From Chromobacterium phragmitis (GTDB lineage: Bacteria > Pseudomonadota > Gammaproteobacteria > Burkholderiales > Chromobacteriaceae): a stretch of DNA of 64,000 nt. The DNA lies in contig NZ_CP029495.1 in assembly GCF_003325475.1 (NCBI RefSeq), positions 3,286,001 to 3,350,000 of the forward strand, written 5' to 3'. Below are positions 33,429 to 41,317 of the stretch, one piece after another; position 1 is the first letter of the stretch; the number at the start of each line of letters is the position of its first letter. Position numbers and translations under genes: made by a program. Under the pieces are notes generated by a model. It did no database searches, had not been told where the DNA came from, and saw only the letters and a program-made list of their open reading frames with translations.

Positions 33429-33608
33429 AAAATAATCAGCTCTGGAATGGCGTGGAGAAACAGCGGCTTGCCGCGCTTGTCCACAGCGCTTCCACAATAT
33501 TGTACGCGACGGGGGTGGATAGTCCGACGCGGCTGCCTAAAAAACAGGCGGCAGGAAAAAACCGATACCGATTAATGGCTTGGCGGCCTTGTCCACAGTC
33601 CGCTCACA
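33420..33608. repeat. Second array, two structured repeat units with DnaA-box-like motifs
   Basis: Unit 5: arms GCTGATT and AATCAGC around AAAAAAT (33420-33440), TTGTCCACA at 33477, CACA at 33493. Unit 6: arms GCTGCCT and AGGCGGC around AAAAAAC (33532-33552), TTGTCCACA at 33589, CACA at 33605. Head-to-box distance is 54 and box-to-CACA is 16 in both, the same as in the array 4 kb away. The array fills the gap between the NadR-like and S4 genes. Confidence 0.85.
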
Positions 33609-33635
33609 AGCCTGTCCAGAACGAGTGTGCAAAAC

Positions 33636-33851
33636 ATGAAGGAAACTTACCAACTCTCCGGCGAGTACATCGCGCTGTGCGACCTGCTCAAGGCTTGCAA
33701 CGTCTGCCACTCCGGCGGCGCGGCCAAGCATTTCATCGCCGAGGGCAATGTGTCGGTGGACGGCCAGGTGGAGCTGCGCAAGACCTGCAAGATCCGCGCC
33801 GGCCAGCAGGTCAGCGGCGACGGCTTTTCGATCGCGGTCGAGGCGGCCTGA
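33636..33851 (+). CDS. Small S4-domain RNA-binding protein (YbcJ-like)
   Basis: A 71-residue protein that is essentially one S4 domain: EYIALCDLLKACNVCHSGGAAKHFIAEGNVSVDG followed by ELRKTCKIRAGQQV. YbcJ-type proteins are small RNA-binding proteins possibly linked to ribosome function. The ATG at 33636 is preferred; a GTG at 33627 would add three residues. No strong Shine-Dalgarno site is visible. The next gene starts immediately after its stop. Confidence 0.8.
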   Translation: MKETYQLSGEYIALCDLLKACNVCHSGGAAKHFIAEGNVSVDGQVELRKTCKIRAGQQVSGDGFSIAVEAA

Positions 33852-33852
33852 C

Positions 33853-34041
33853 ATGGAAAAACCCGCCGACGGCATGCCGGAGCCGCCGTTCGAGGTGGAC
33901 GACGGCATGTGCTGCGGCAGCGGCTGCGAGCCGTGCATCCTGGACATCCACCAGCAGGAGCTGCGCGCCTACCGCGCGCGGCTGGCCGACTGGCAGGCGC
34001 GCCGGGCGCAGCGGCTGGCCGCGGGAGGCGACAATGGCTGA
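33853..34041 (+). CDS. Small oxidoreductase-like domain protein (Oxidored-like, PF09791 type)
   Basis: A 62-residue protein with a compact cysteine motif, DDGMCCGSGCEPCILDIHQQEL (residues 16-37), matching the oxidoreductase-like domain in bacterial small proteins and mitochondrial OXLD1. The four cysteines may bind metal or be redox-active; the function is unknown. It sits between the S4 gene (1-base gap) and the PHP phosphatase (8-base overlap), so the three are probably co-translated. Confidence 0.78.
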   Translation: MEKPADGMPEPPFEVDDGMCCGSGCEPCILDIHQQELRAYRARLADWQARRAQRLAAGGDNG

Positions 34042-34891
34042 CATCGATCTGCATTTTCATTCCCGCACCTCGGACGGCGCGCTGACGCCGACCGAGGTGA
34101 TAGACCGCGCCGCCGCGCGCGCGCCCTCGCTGCTGGCGCTGACCGACCACGACTGCACCGCCGGCTTGGCGGAAGCGGCGGAGGCGGCTTCGCGCCACGG
34201 CATTCCCTTCCTCAACGGCGTGGAAGTGTCGGTAAGCTGGGGGCGCCATACCGTGCATATCGTCGGCCTGGGCATCGACCCGGCGGAGCCGGCGCTGGCC
34301 GCCGGATTGCGTTCGATACGCGACGGCCGGCTGGAGCGGGCGAGGCAAATGGGCGACTCGCTGGCCGCGGCCGGCATCGCCGGCTGCTTCGAAGGCGCGC
34401 TGCGCTGGTGCGACAATCCGGAAATGATCAGCCGCACCCATTTCGCCCGCCATCTGGTTGACAGCGGCGCGGTCAAGGATGTGCGCACCGTGTTCCGCAA
34501 GTTTCTGACGCCGGGCAAGCCGGGCTATGTCGCGCACGAGTGGGCCAGCCTGGCGGACGCGGTAGGCTGGATCGTCGGCGCCGGCGGCATGGCGGCGATC
34601 GCCCACCCCGGCCGCTACGACATGGGACGGACGCTGATCGAGCGGCTGATCCTGGATTTCAAGGAGGCCGGCGGGCAGGGCATCGAGGTGGCCAGCGGCA
34701 GCCACAGCCTGGACGACATGCACAAATTCGCGCTGCATGCCGACCGGCACGGACTGTACGCCAGCAGCGGCAGCGACTTCCACGCGCCGGGCGAGGGCGG
34801 CCGCGACGTCGGCCACACCGAGGACTTGCCGCCCATCTGCAAGCCGATCTGGCGCGAATTGGAAGCGCGCATCCTGCGGCCGGCAGGCTGA
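34034..34891 (+). CDS. PHP-domain 3',5'-nucleoside bisphosphate phosphatase
   Basis: A 285-residue enzyme of the polymerase-histidinol phosphatase superfamily. Metal ligands are visible as H7 and H9 in DLHFHS, D14, H39 in LTDHD, E64 in NGVEVS, H75, and the late motifs IAHPGRY and GSDFHAPG. They agree with the characterised C. violaceum enzyme Cv1693, which removes the 3'-phosphate from 3',5'-bisphosphonucleosides such as pAp. RNase AM/YciV of E. coli is a relative. It overlaps the upstream small gene by 8 bases and is followed by yciO after 18 bases. Confidence 0.9.
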   Translation: MADIDLHFHSRTSDGALTPTEVIDRAAARAPSLLALTDHDCTAGLAEAAEAASRHGIPFLNGVEVSVSWGRHTVHIVGLGIDPAEPALAAGLRSIRDGRLERARQMGDSLAAAGIAGCFEGALRWCDNPEMISRTHFARHLVDSGAVKDVRTVFRKFLTPGKPGYVAHEWASLADAVGWIVGAGGMAAIAHPGRYDMGRTLIERLILDFKEAGGQGIEVASGSHSLDDMHKFALHADRHGLYASSGSDFHAPGEGGRDVGHTEDLPPICKPIWRELEARILRPAG

Positions 34892-34909
34892 CATAACAAG
34901 GACAATAAC

Positions 34910-35533
34910 ATGGCGCAATTCTTCATGATCCATCCCGACAATCCCCAGGCCAGGCTGATCCGCGAGGCGGTGAAGATCCTGCGCGAGGGCGGGGTGGTCG
35001 CTTATCCCACCGATTCCTGTTACGCGCTGGGCTGCATGCTGGGCGACAAGGACGCGATGGAGCGGATATTGGAGATCCGAGGGGTGGACCTGAAGCAGCG
35101 GCTGATGACGCTGGTGTGCCATGACCTGTCCGAGCTGGCCAACTACGCCAAGGTGGACAACAGCCAGTACCGGCTGCTGAAGAGCACTACCCCCGGCAGC
35201 TATACCTTCATCCTGCAGGCGACGCGCGAAGTGCCGCGCCGCACGCTGCATCCCAAACGCGCCACCATCGGCCTGCGGGTGCCGGACCACAAAGTGACGC
35301 TGGCCTTGTTGGAAGAGCTGGGCGAACCCATATTGTCCTGTACCCTGATGCTGCCCGGCGACGAGGAGCCCTTGTCCGATCCCTATGAGATCCGCGAGCG
35401 GCTGGAGCATCAGGTGGATGCCGTCATCGACGGCGGCTGGTGCGGCACCGAGCCGACCACCGTGGTGGACATGACCGACGGCGTGAATCTGGTGCGGGAA
35501 GGCAAGGGCGCGCTGGCTCCGTTCGGTTTTTGA
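34910..35533 (+). CDS. yciO: YciO/Sua5/YrdC family protein (threonylcarbamoyl-AMP synthase-like)
   Basis: A 207-residue YrdC-fold protein. Motifs: GGVVAYPTDSCYALGCMLGDKDAMERI near residues 25-55, TPGSYTFIL near 92, and RRTLHPKRATIGLRVPDH near 107-125 (nucleotide pocket). Its length and N-terminus (FFMIHPDNPQ) mark the YciO subgroup rather than TsaC; YciO has weak threonylcarbamoyl-AMP synthase activity and an uncertain role. Placed in a run with the PHP phosphatase, as in E. coli yciV-yciO. Confidence 0.85.
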   Translation: MAQFFMIHPDNPQARLIREAVKILREGGVVAYPTDSCYALGCMLGDKDAMERILEIRGVDLKQRLMTLVCHDLSELANYAKVDNSQYRLLKSTTPGSYTFILQATREVPRRTLHPKRATIGLRVPDHKVTLALLEELGEPILSCTLMLPGDEEPLSDPYEIRERLEHQVDAVIDGGWCGTEPTTVVDMTDGVNLVREGKGALAPFGF

Positions 35534-35558
35534 TTGATATTTTGTCTGTTAGGAAATC

Positions 35559-36200
35559 ATGCAGGAACTCTCTTTGATCCAGACGCTGGCAGTATCGATA
35601 CTGCCGGTGCTGTTCGCCATCACCATGCCCGCCGGCGCCCAGGCCTACATGGCCGACCGCTTGGGCGACCGCACCGCCTACATGACCGGGCGGCGCACCT
35701 TCAGCCCCTTCGCCCACATCGATCCCATCGGCTCCATCGTGCTGCCGATGATAGGCGTCGCGATGGGCGGCTTCATCATCGGCTGGCCCAAATCGCTGCA
35801 GCTGAATCCTGACGCGATGCGCAAGCCGCGCACCGCGCTGGCCAAGGTGGCGCTGGTCACCCCGCTGGCCAATCTGGCCATGGCGCTGCTTTGGGCCGGC
35901 GCGATCGCCGCCTCCGGCTACGCGCCGGACTATTTCCGCGAGCCGATGCAGTGGATGGGGCTGATCGGCATCAAGGTCAACGTGGCGCTGATGATCTTCA
36001 CGCTGATTCCGCTGCCGCCGCTGCCGGGCGGCGTCATCCTGCAGTCGCTGCTGCCGTCGCGTGCGGCCTGGCAGTTTTCCAAGGTGGAGCCCTACAGTTT
36101 CTGGATTCTGCTGCTGTTGATGTTCAGCGGCGTGCTGGGCGGCTTGTTGATGCCGTTGCTCAAGCTGCTCAATATGTTGATCCTGAGCCTGGCGCTGTAG
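35559..36200 (+). CDS. Site-2 protease-like membrane protein lacking the catalytic residues (pseudo-protease)
   Basis: A 213-residue polytopic membrane protein, the same length as the true site-2 protease encoded 61 bases downstream and alignable throughout (IDPIGS/TIVLP, PLANLAM, the C-terminal helices). The zinc motif HEAAH of the paralogue is PAGAQ here (residues 24-28), and the second-site aspartate of LDGGR is proline in LPGGV (P156). All three metal ligands and the catalytic glutamate are therefore gone. The fold is preserved, so it may bind substrates or regulate the active paralogue. Confidence 0.85.
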   Translation: MQELSLIQTLAVSILPVLFAITMPAGAQAYMADRLGDRTAYMTGRRTFSPFAHIDPIGSIVLPMIGVAMGGFIIGWPKSLQLNPDAMRKPRTALAKVALVTPLANLAMALLWAGAIAASGYAPDYFREPMQWMGLIGIKVNVALMIFTLIPLPPLPGGVILQSLLPSRAAWQFSKVEPYSFWILLLLMFSGVLGGLLMPLLKLLNMLILSLAL

Positions 36201-36261
36201 GATTTGCCAAAACCGCGCCGGGCTGTCATGTTCTAAACATGACGGCGAGCGGAGCGCGGAG

Positions 36262-36903
36262 ATGTTCGATCTCGATCAGCTGGTGCGGCAGGCGACGATT
36301 TTCGCGTTGCCGGTGTTGTTGGCCATTACCTTGCACGAAGCGGCGCATGCCTACGCGGCGCGACGTTTCGGCGACGACACCGCCTTTCTGCAGGGACGGA
36401 TGACGCTGAATCCTCTCAAGCACATCGACCCGATAGGCACGGTGCTGCTGCCCTTGCTCACCATCTGGCTGGGCAGCTTCGTGTTCGGCTGGGCCAAGCC
36501 GGTGCCGGTGAACTTCAACGCGCTGCGCAAGCCGCGCCAGCACATGCGCTGGGTGGCGGCCGCCGGGCCGCTGGCCAATCTGGCGATGATGGCGGGCTGG
36601 GCTGTCCTGCTGAAGCTGGGCTTGGGCATGGATGGCGCCTACCGCGATCCCTTGTTGCTGATGAGCCGGGCCGGCATCAGCATCAACATCTCGCTGATGC
36701 TGCTCAACCTGTTGCCGATACTGCCGCTGGACGGCGGCCGCATCCTCTATAGTCTGCTGCCGCCGGGCCTGGCCTGGCGCTACGCGCAGACCGAAAGCTG
36801 GGGCATGTGGCTGCTGCTCATCCTGGTGGCCAGCGGCTTGCTGGGCGTCATTCTGCAGCCCTTGTACGTCTTGATGTATCATCTGCTGGAATTGTTTTTC
36901 TAG
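36262..36903 (+). CDS. Site-2 protease family zinc metalloprotease (M50B, short form)
   Basis: A 213-residue intramembrane protease with the zinc-binding motif HEAAH (residues 25-29) in the first core helix, the third ligand in LPLDGGRIL (D157), the NPLKHIDPIGT segment and AAGPLANLAM. There is no PDZ or CBS domain, as in the short FJK-type family found in many bacteria. It cleaves within or near the membrane; the substrates are unknown. It follows its inactive paralogue and precedes trpS by 73 bases. Confidence 0.9.
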   Translation: MFDLDQLVRQATIFALPVLLAITLHEAAHAYAARRFGDDTAFLQGRMTLNPLKHIDPIGTVLLPLLTIWLGSFVFGWAKPVPVNFNALRKPRQHMRWVAAAGPLANLAMMAGWAVLLKLGLGMDGAYRDPLLLMSRAGISINISLMLLNLLPILPLDGGRILYSLLPPGLAWRYAQTESWGMWLLLILVASGLLGVILQPLYVLMYHLLELFF

Positions 36904-36976
36904 AACCCTGAGCGGGTCTGGCCGCCGGATGGTGCCGGCGGCTTTTTATTTCCCGCGCAATCGTGAGCATAACAAT

Positions 36977-38173
36977 ATGTCCGCCAACCGCATTCTTTCC
37001 GGCATGCGCCCCACCGGCAGCCTGCATCTGGGCCATTACCACGGCGTGATCCGAAACTGGGTGGAGTTGCAACACAGTCATGAATGCTTCTTCATGGTGG
37101 CCGACTGGCACGCGCTGACCACCAATTTCGACGATGTGTCCATCATCGGCAAGTCCATCAACGAGATGGTGATCGACTGGCTGGCTTCCGGCGTCGATCC
37201 GGAAAAATCCACCGTTTTCGTCCAGTCCAAGGTGCCGCAGCATGCCGAATTGCACCTGGCGCTGTCGATGGTGACGCCGTTGGGCTGGCTGGAGCGGGTG
37301 CCGACCTACAAGGACCAGATGGAGAAGCTGAGCCACAAGGACCTGGCCACCTACGGCTTTCTCGGCTACCCGCTGCTGCAGGCTGCCGACATTCTGGTGT
37401 ACAAGGCCGGGCTGGTGCCGGTGGGCGAGGACCAGGTGCCGCACATCGAGCTGACCCGCGAAGTAGCGCGCCGCTTCAACCACATGTTCGGCCGCGAGCC
37501 CAATTTCGAAGAATTGGCCCGCGCCGCGGTCAAGAAGATAGGCAAGGCCGGCAAGGATTTCGATCGCTTGCGCACCGCCTATCTGCAAAACGGCGACGGC
37601 GAAGCGCTGGCGAAGGCGCGCGACATCCTGGCCGCCAGCCAGAATCTGGGCGCGGCCGACCGCGAGCGGCTGCACGGCTGGCTGGAGAACAAGGGCAAGA
37701 CCATCCTGCCCGAGTGCGAGGCCAAGCTGACCGCCGCCTCCAAGATGCCCGGCCTGGACGGCCAGAAGATGTCCAAGTCCTACGGCAACACCATCACCAT
37801 GCGCGAAGCGCCGGAGACGGTGAGCAAGAAGATCCGCGGCATGCCGACCGATCCGGCCCGCGTGCGCCGCACCGATCCGGGCACGCCGTCCAAGTGCCCG
37901 GTGTGGCAGCTGCACGAGGTGTACAGCGACGGCGAGACCAAGGAGTGGGTGAAGGCGGGCTGTACCACCGCCGGCATCGGCTGTCTTGACTGCAAGCAGC
38001 CGGTGATCGACGCCGTGGTGCGCGAGCAGCAGCCGATGTTCGAGCGCGCGGAGAAATACCTGAGCAATCCGAAGCTGGTGTCCGAAATCCTCGCCGACGG
38101 CAATGCCCGCGCCGAGAAAGTGGCGCGCGAGACGATGGGCGACGTGCGCGCGGCGCTGGGTTTGGGCTACTGA
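36977..38173 (+). CDS. trpS: Tryptophanyl-tRNA synthetase
   Basis: A 398-residue class Ic aminoacyl-tRNA synthetase charging tRNA-Trp. The HIGH signature is HLGH (residues 17-20) after SGMRPTGSL, and the KMSKS signature is in GQKMSKSYGN near residue 265. An insertion before KMSKS makes it longer than the 330-residue E. coli enzyme; this long form is common in Betaproteobacteria. The ATG at 36977 is chosen on homology (SANRILSGMRP); the upstream in-frame start at 36929 adds a non-conserved leader. Confidence 0.93.
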   Translation: MSANRILSGMRPTGSLHLGHYHGVIRNWVELQHSHECFFMVADWHALTTNFDDVSIIGKSINEMVIDWLASGVDPEKSTVFVQSKVPQHAELHLALSMVTPLGWLERVPTYKDQMEKLSHKDLATYGFLGYPLLQAADILVYKAGLVPVGEDQVPHIELTREVARRFNHMFGREPNFEELARAAVKKIGKAGKDFDRLRTAYLQNGDGEALAKARDILAASQNLGAADRERLHGWLENKGKTILPECEAKLTAASKMPGLDGQKMSKSYGNTITMREAPETVSKKIRGMPTDPARVRRTDPGTPSKCPVWQLHEVYSDGETKEWVKAGCTTAGIGCLDCKQPVIDAVVREQQPMFERAEKYLSNPKLVSEILADGNARAEKVARETMGDVRAALGLGY

Positions 38174-38193
38174 CAGTAGGCTGTCCAAGAGAG

Positions 38194-38229
38194 AAGGCCG
38201 GCCGCTGTTTCCAGCGCCCGGCCTTTTTT
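38194..38229 (+). terminator. Intrinsic terminator of trpS
   Basis: AAGGCCGG pairs with CCGGCCTT, with an inner CGCTG/CAGCG stem, and TTTTTT follows. It also faces the convergent chemoreceptor gene on the minus strand, whose stop lies 17 bases further. Confidence 0.85.
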
Positions 38230-38245
38230 GCTTCTTGCTTGGGGC

Positions 38246-39571
38246 TCAGCTTTGTTGCAGCAGCTCCGACACTTCTTTCACCACCAGCACCACGTCGCGG
38301 GCGCCGCTGCGGATTTCCTGGATCGCGTCGCGGGCCTGGTCGGCCAGCTGCAAGCTGTTGCTGGCCAGCGTTTGCATCTGCTGCATCGCCTCGATCGCCG
38401 ATATCGAATCGTCCTGTATGCTCTTGACGATGCCGGAAATCTCGCCGGTGGACTGGCTGGTGCGTTCGGCCAGTTTGCGCACCTCGTCGGCCACCACGGC
38501 GAAGCCCCGGCCCATCTCGCCGGCGCGCGCCGCTTCGATGGCGGCGTTCAGCGCCAGCAGATTGGTCTGGTCGGCGATGTCGCTGATGGTGCTGACGATG
38601 CTGCCAATTTGCTTGGAACTGTCGCCCAGCTTGGACAGAATGGAGGATGAGGTTTCCACGCTGCCGGCGACGCGATTGATCTCGGTGGTGGCCTGCTCCA
38701 GCACCGAGCTGCCCTGTATCGACAGCTGCTCGGTGTTTTCCGAGGCGTGCACCGCCGATTGCGCGTTTTCCGCCTGCTGGCGCAGGCGGCTCATCTGGTC
38801 GCTGATGTCGCTGGCGAACTTCACCACCCGCACGGGCTTGCCGTTGGGGTCCAGCACCGGGTTGTAGGTGGCTTGCAGCCAGACGGCCTCGCCGTTCTTG
38901 CGCATCCGCCGGAATTGGCCTTCCAGAAAGCGGCCTTGCCGCAGCTGCTGCCACAGCTGGCCGTATTCCGGACTTTGCGCGTAGCTGTCTTCGCACAGCA
39001 TGCGGTGATGCCGTCCGGCGATCTCGCCCGGCAGATATCCGAAGACTTTCAGGAAGTTTTCGTTGGCGTCCAGGATGTTGCCGTCCAGATCGAATTCGAT
39101 GCGCGCCATCGAGTGGTCTATCGCCTGGCGCAGCGCTCGGCTGTCTTCTTCGTCGCGGACTTGCTGGGTGATGTCGCTGGCGATCTTGACCACGCCGGTC
39201 ACGCGGCCCTGTTCGTCGAGGATCGGAGAGTAACTGGCTTCCAGCCAGATGTCGGAGCCATCCTTGCGCAGCCGCAGAAAGCGGCCGGACTGGAACTCTC
39301 CCCGGCCCAGCTTCTGCCAGAAGTCGCGGTACGCGGGGCTGTTCGCATGGCTTTCCGGGCAGAACATCTGATGGTGTTTGCCCTGGATTTCTTCAGCCCG
39401 GTAGCCCATCGCGCGCAGGAAATTGTCGTTGGCGTGCAGGATGTCGCCGCTGGGGGAGAACTCGATCACCGCCATCGAGCGTTCGATGGCTTCCAGCTGG
39501 CTGCGGGCCTGGCGCAGCTGCCGCTTGGCTTGTTCCAGTTCGTCGGCGAGTTTGCGGTTGAAAAAGACCAT
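38246..39571 (-). CDS. Cytoplasmic PAS-PAS methyl-accepting chemotaxis protein (Aer-like)
   Basis: A 441-residue chemoreceptor without membrane segments. After a coiled coil (residues 8-28), two PAS domains follow with the same pattern: MAVIEFSPSGDILHANDNFLRAMGY and MARIEFDLDGNILDANENFLKVFGY, each closing with V-KIASDIT or VKFASDIS. Then comes an MCP signalling domain with ISDIADQTNLLALNAAIEAARAGEMGRGFAVVADEVRKLAERT. Such proteins sense redox state, oxygen or small cytoplasmic ligands, often via flavin or heme; the cofactor is not evident. It converges on trpS and lies next to flgA. Confidence 0.88.
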   Translation of the reverse strand: MVFFNRKLADELEQAKRQLRQARSQLEAIERSMAVIEFSPSGDILHANDNFLRAMGYRAEEIQGKHHQMFCPESHANSPAYRDFWQKLGRGEFQSGRFLRLRKDGSDIWLEASYSPILDEQGRVTGVVKIASDITQQVRDEEDSRALRQAIDHSMARIEFDLDGNILDANENFLKVFGYLPGEIAGRHHRMLCEDSYAQSPEYGQLWQQLRQGRFLEGQFRRMRKNGEAVWLQATYNPVLDPNGKPVRVVKFASDISDQMSRLRQQAENAQSAVHASENTEQLSIQGSSVLEQATTEINRVAGSVETSSSILSKLGDSSKQIGSIVSTISDIADQTNLLALNAAIEAARAGEMGRGFAVVADEVRKLAERTSQSTGEISGIVKSIQDDSISAIEAMQQMQTLASNSLQLADQARDAIQEIRSGARDVVLVVKEVSELLQQS

Positions 39572-39720
39572 GATGCATCTCCGGCGCTATCGGGTTGGGT
39601 GCGGGCTGTCTGTTTTGGGGCGGATTCTATTATGAAAACCTTACGTTGAAGGTTAATACATCGCAGGTATTTCTACGTAGTATTTTGTCGCGAACAGCAG
39701 CGCGGCCTTGCCGGGAGGCA

Positions 39721-40425
39721 TCACTCCAGCGGGGTGACTTCGCCCTCGGCGCTGACGCGGGCGCGGAGGATCTTGCCGCTGGCAGGGCTGCGGACGCGTA
39801 TGGTCTCTCCTTCGCGGCCGTTGGCCAGCGCCTCTCCGGCGTTGCTGACCTCGATGCCGTTCTGACGGATCGTGATATTGACGATGTCGCCGCGCTTCAC
39901 CCATTGAGGCGGCTGCAGTTGCCGGCGCCGCAGCGCTTGATCTTGGCGAATCGCGCCTCGCGGTGCCAGGCCGATCGGCGGCGCGGAAGAGCCGAACAGG
40001 TCGGCGGAGTCGGTTACCGGGCGCCGGGCCCAGCTTATATCCTCGGCGGACAGCGCGGCGCCGGAGGGCAGGTCGCGCGCGGCCACCGCCACCCGGGCGC
40101 TGACGGCGGCGCGGACGATGAAGACGCCGCGCCAGCCGCTGGCCGGGCAGGCGATGTCGAAACGCATGCGGCTGAAGGCTCGGCTGTCGCTGGCCTCGGC
40201 CAGCCAGGGGGCGGCGCAGGCGGAGGGCAGGTCGCGAGGCGGCAGCGACTGCAGTTTGATGTCTGGCTGCTCGAGGCCGGCGTCGGCCAGTCGCTGGCGG
40301 ATCAGTTTGTCGGCTTGCGCTTCCACCGCCTGCGGGGCGGAGGGGGCGGCGTGGGCGGCGGTCGAGGAGAGGCTGGCCAGCAGCCAAGCTGCGGCCGCAT
40401 AACGGTTTTTGCTGAACATTGCCAT
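39721..40425 (-). CDS. flgA: Flagellar basal body P-ring assembly chaperone FlgA
   Basis: A 234-residue periplasmic protein with a signal peptide (AAAWLLASLSSTAAHAA) and a SAF domain (about residues 105-230), with the closing repeat VNITIRQNGIEVSNAGEALANGREGETIRVRSPASGKILRARVSAEGEV typical of FlgA. It helps FlgI form the P ring. It is divergent from flgB with 124 bases between, the usual arrangement. No flgM or flgN follows on either side. Confidence 0.92.
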   Translation of the reverse strand: MAMFSKNRYAAAAWLLASLSSTAAHAAPSAPQAVEAQADKLIRQRLADAGLEQPDIKLQSLPPRDLPSACAAPWLAEASDSRAFSRMRFDIACPASGWRGVFIVRAAVSARVAVAARDLPSGAALSAEDISWARRPVTDSADLFGSSAPPIGLAPRGAIRQDQALRRRQLQPPQWVKRGDIVNITIRQNGIEVSNAGEALANGREGETIRVRSPASGKILRARVSAEGEVTPLE

Positions 40426-40491
40426 TAGAAAGTGTTTGGTAATTGTTGCGTATACGGTGGCCAGTGCGCTTATTAGTATCGCTTTCCAATT

Positions 40492-40503
40492 GAATAGCTA
40501 TTC
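40492..40503. promoter_or_regulatory. Palindrome in the flgA-flgB intergenic promoter region
   Basis: GAATAGCTATTC is a perfect 12-bp palindrome, followed by CTAGCAAATAGCTT, which repeats the AATAGCT core in direct orientation. It lies 46-57 bases before flgB and 67 bases before flgA. AAATAGC resembles half of a FlhDC box, but spacing is not convincing. No sigma-54 or sigma-28 consensus was found. Confidence 0.35.
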
Positions 40504-40549
40504 CTAGCAAATAGCTTGAACATGGTAGTGAACTGATAGGGTCAAGGCA

Positions 40550-40909
40550 ATGGGCATGCATCTGGACAAGGCCCTGAGCATCCATCCCGAGGCCTTGCGG
40601 CTGCGGGCGGATCGGACCCGGGTGCTGGCGTCGAACATCGCCAATGAGAACACCCCGGGTTATCAGGCGCGTGACATCGATTTCAAGGCGGCGCTGGCTT
40701 CGGCGGCCGCCGATTCGCCGTTGGCATTCGACGATGGCGGCGGCGACCTGCTTTACCGTCTTCCCAATCATCCTTCGCGGGACGGCAATACCGTCGAGCT
40801 CAGCGTCGAGCAGGCCGAGTTCTCCCAGAACGTTTCCGAATTCCAGACCAGCCTCACCTTCATCAACATGAAGCTGCATGGGCTGGCCAAAGTGATAGCG
40901 GGGCAATAA
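40550..40909 (+). CDS. flgB: Flagellar proximal rod protein FlgB
   Basis: A 119-residue rod subunit, slightly shorter than typical primary-flagellum FlgB (about 135). The N-terminal rod signature is RTRVLASNIANENTPGYQARDIDF (residues 22-45), and the C-terminal helix VEQAEFSQNVSEFQTSLTFINMKLHGL completes the coiled-coil core. First gene of a thirteen-gene operon with gaps of 1-20 bases or small overlaps. Confidence 0.93.
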   Translation: MGMHLDKALSIHPEALRLRADRTRVLASNIANENTPGYQARDIDFKAALASAAADSPLAFDDGGGDLLYRLPNHPSRDGNTVELSVEQAEFSQNVSEFQTSLTFINMKLHGLAKVIAGQ

Positions 40910-40912
40910 ACC

Positions 40913-41317
40913 ATGTCATTCCGCGACATCTCGCGCATCGCCGGTTCCGCCATGACTGCGCAGACGGTGCGACTCAATACCGTGGCCAGCAATATCGCCA
41001 ACGCCGACACCTCGGCCGGCACCGAGCAGGCCGCCTACCGCGGCCGCAAGCCGGTGTTCAGCAGCCAGATGCAGGGCGAGGGCATGGGCGTGCAGGTGCT
41101 GGACGTGGTGCAGAACCAGGAGCCGGTGCGCAAGGCGCACGAGCCGGGCAATCCGCTGGCCGACGCCGATGGCAACGTTTTCTACAGCAATGTCAACGCG
41201 GTGGAAGAGATGACCGACATGCTGTCCGCGACCCGCGCCTTCCAAACCAATGTCGAGGTGCTGGCCAAAGTGAAAACCATGCAGCAAGACCTGCTGAAAC
41301 TGGGAGATACCGCATGA
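40913..41317 (+). CDS. flgC: Flagellar proximal rod protein FlgC
   Basis: A 134-residue rod subunit with RLNTVASNIANADTSAG (the ANNLAN-type rod motif) near residue 20 and the C-terminal VNAVEEMTDMLSATRAFQTNVEVLAKVKTM helix. It overlaps flgD by 4 bases (ATGA). Confidence 0.94.
   Translation: MSFRDISRIAGSAMTAQTVRLNTVASNIANADTSAGTEQAAYRGRKPVFSSQMQGEGMGVQVLDVVQNQEPVRKAHEPGNPLADADGNVFYSNVNAVEEMTDMLSATRAFQTNVEVLAKVKTMQQDLLKLGDTA

Noticed and set aside
35559..36200. Calling the first site-2 protease paralogue an active peptidase
   Set aside because: HExxH and the DGG aspartate, needed for zinc binding and catalysis, are all replaced.
40426..40549. Sigma-54 or sigma-28 promoter between flgA and flgB
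   Set aside because: TGG/TGC pairs are present (TGGTAATTGTTGC and TGGCCAGTGCGC) but have the wrong spacing for -24/-12, and no TAAA-N15-GCCGATAA match was found.
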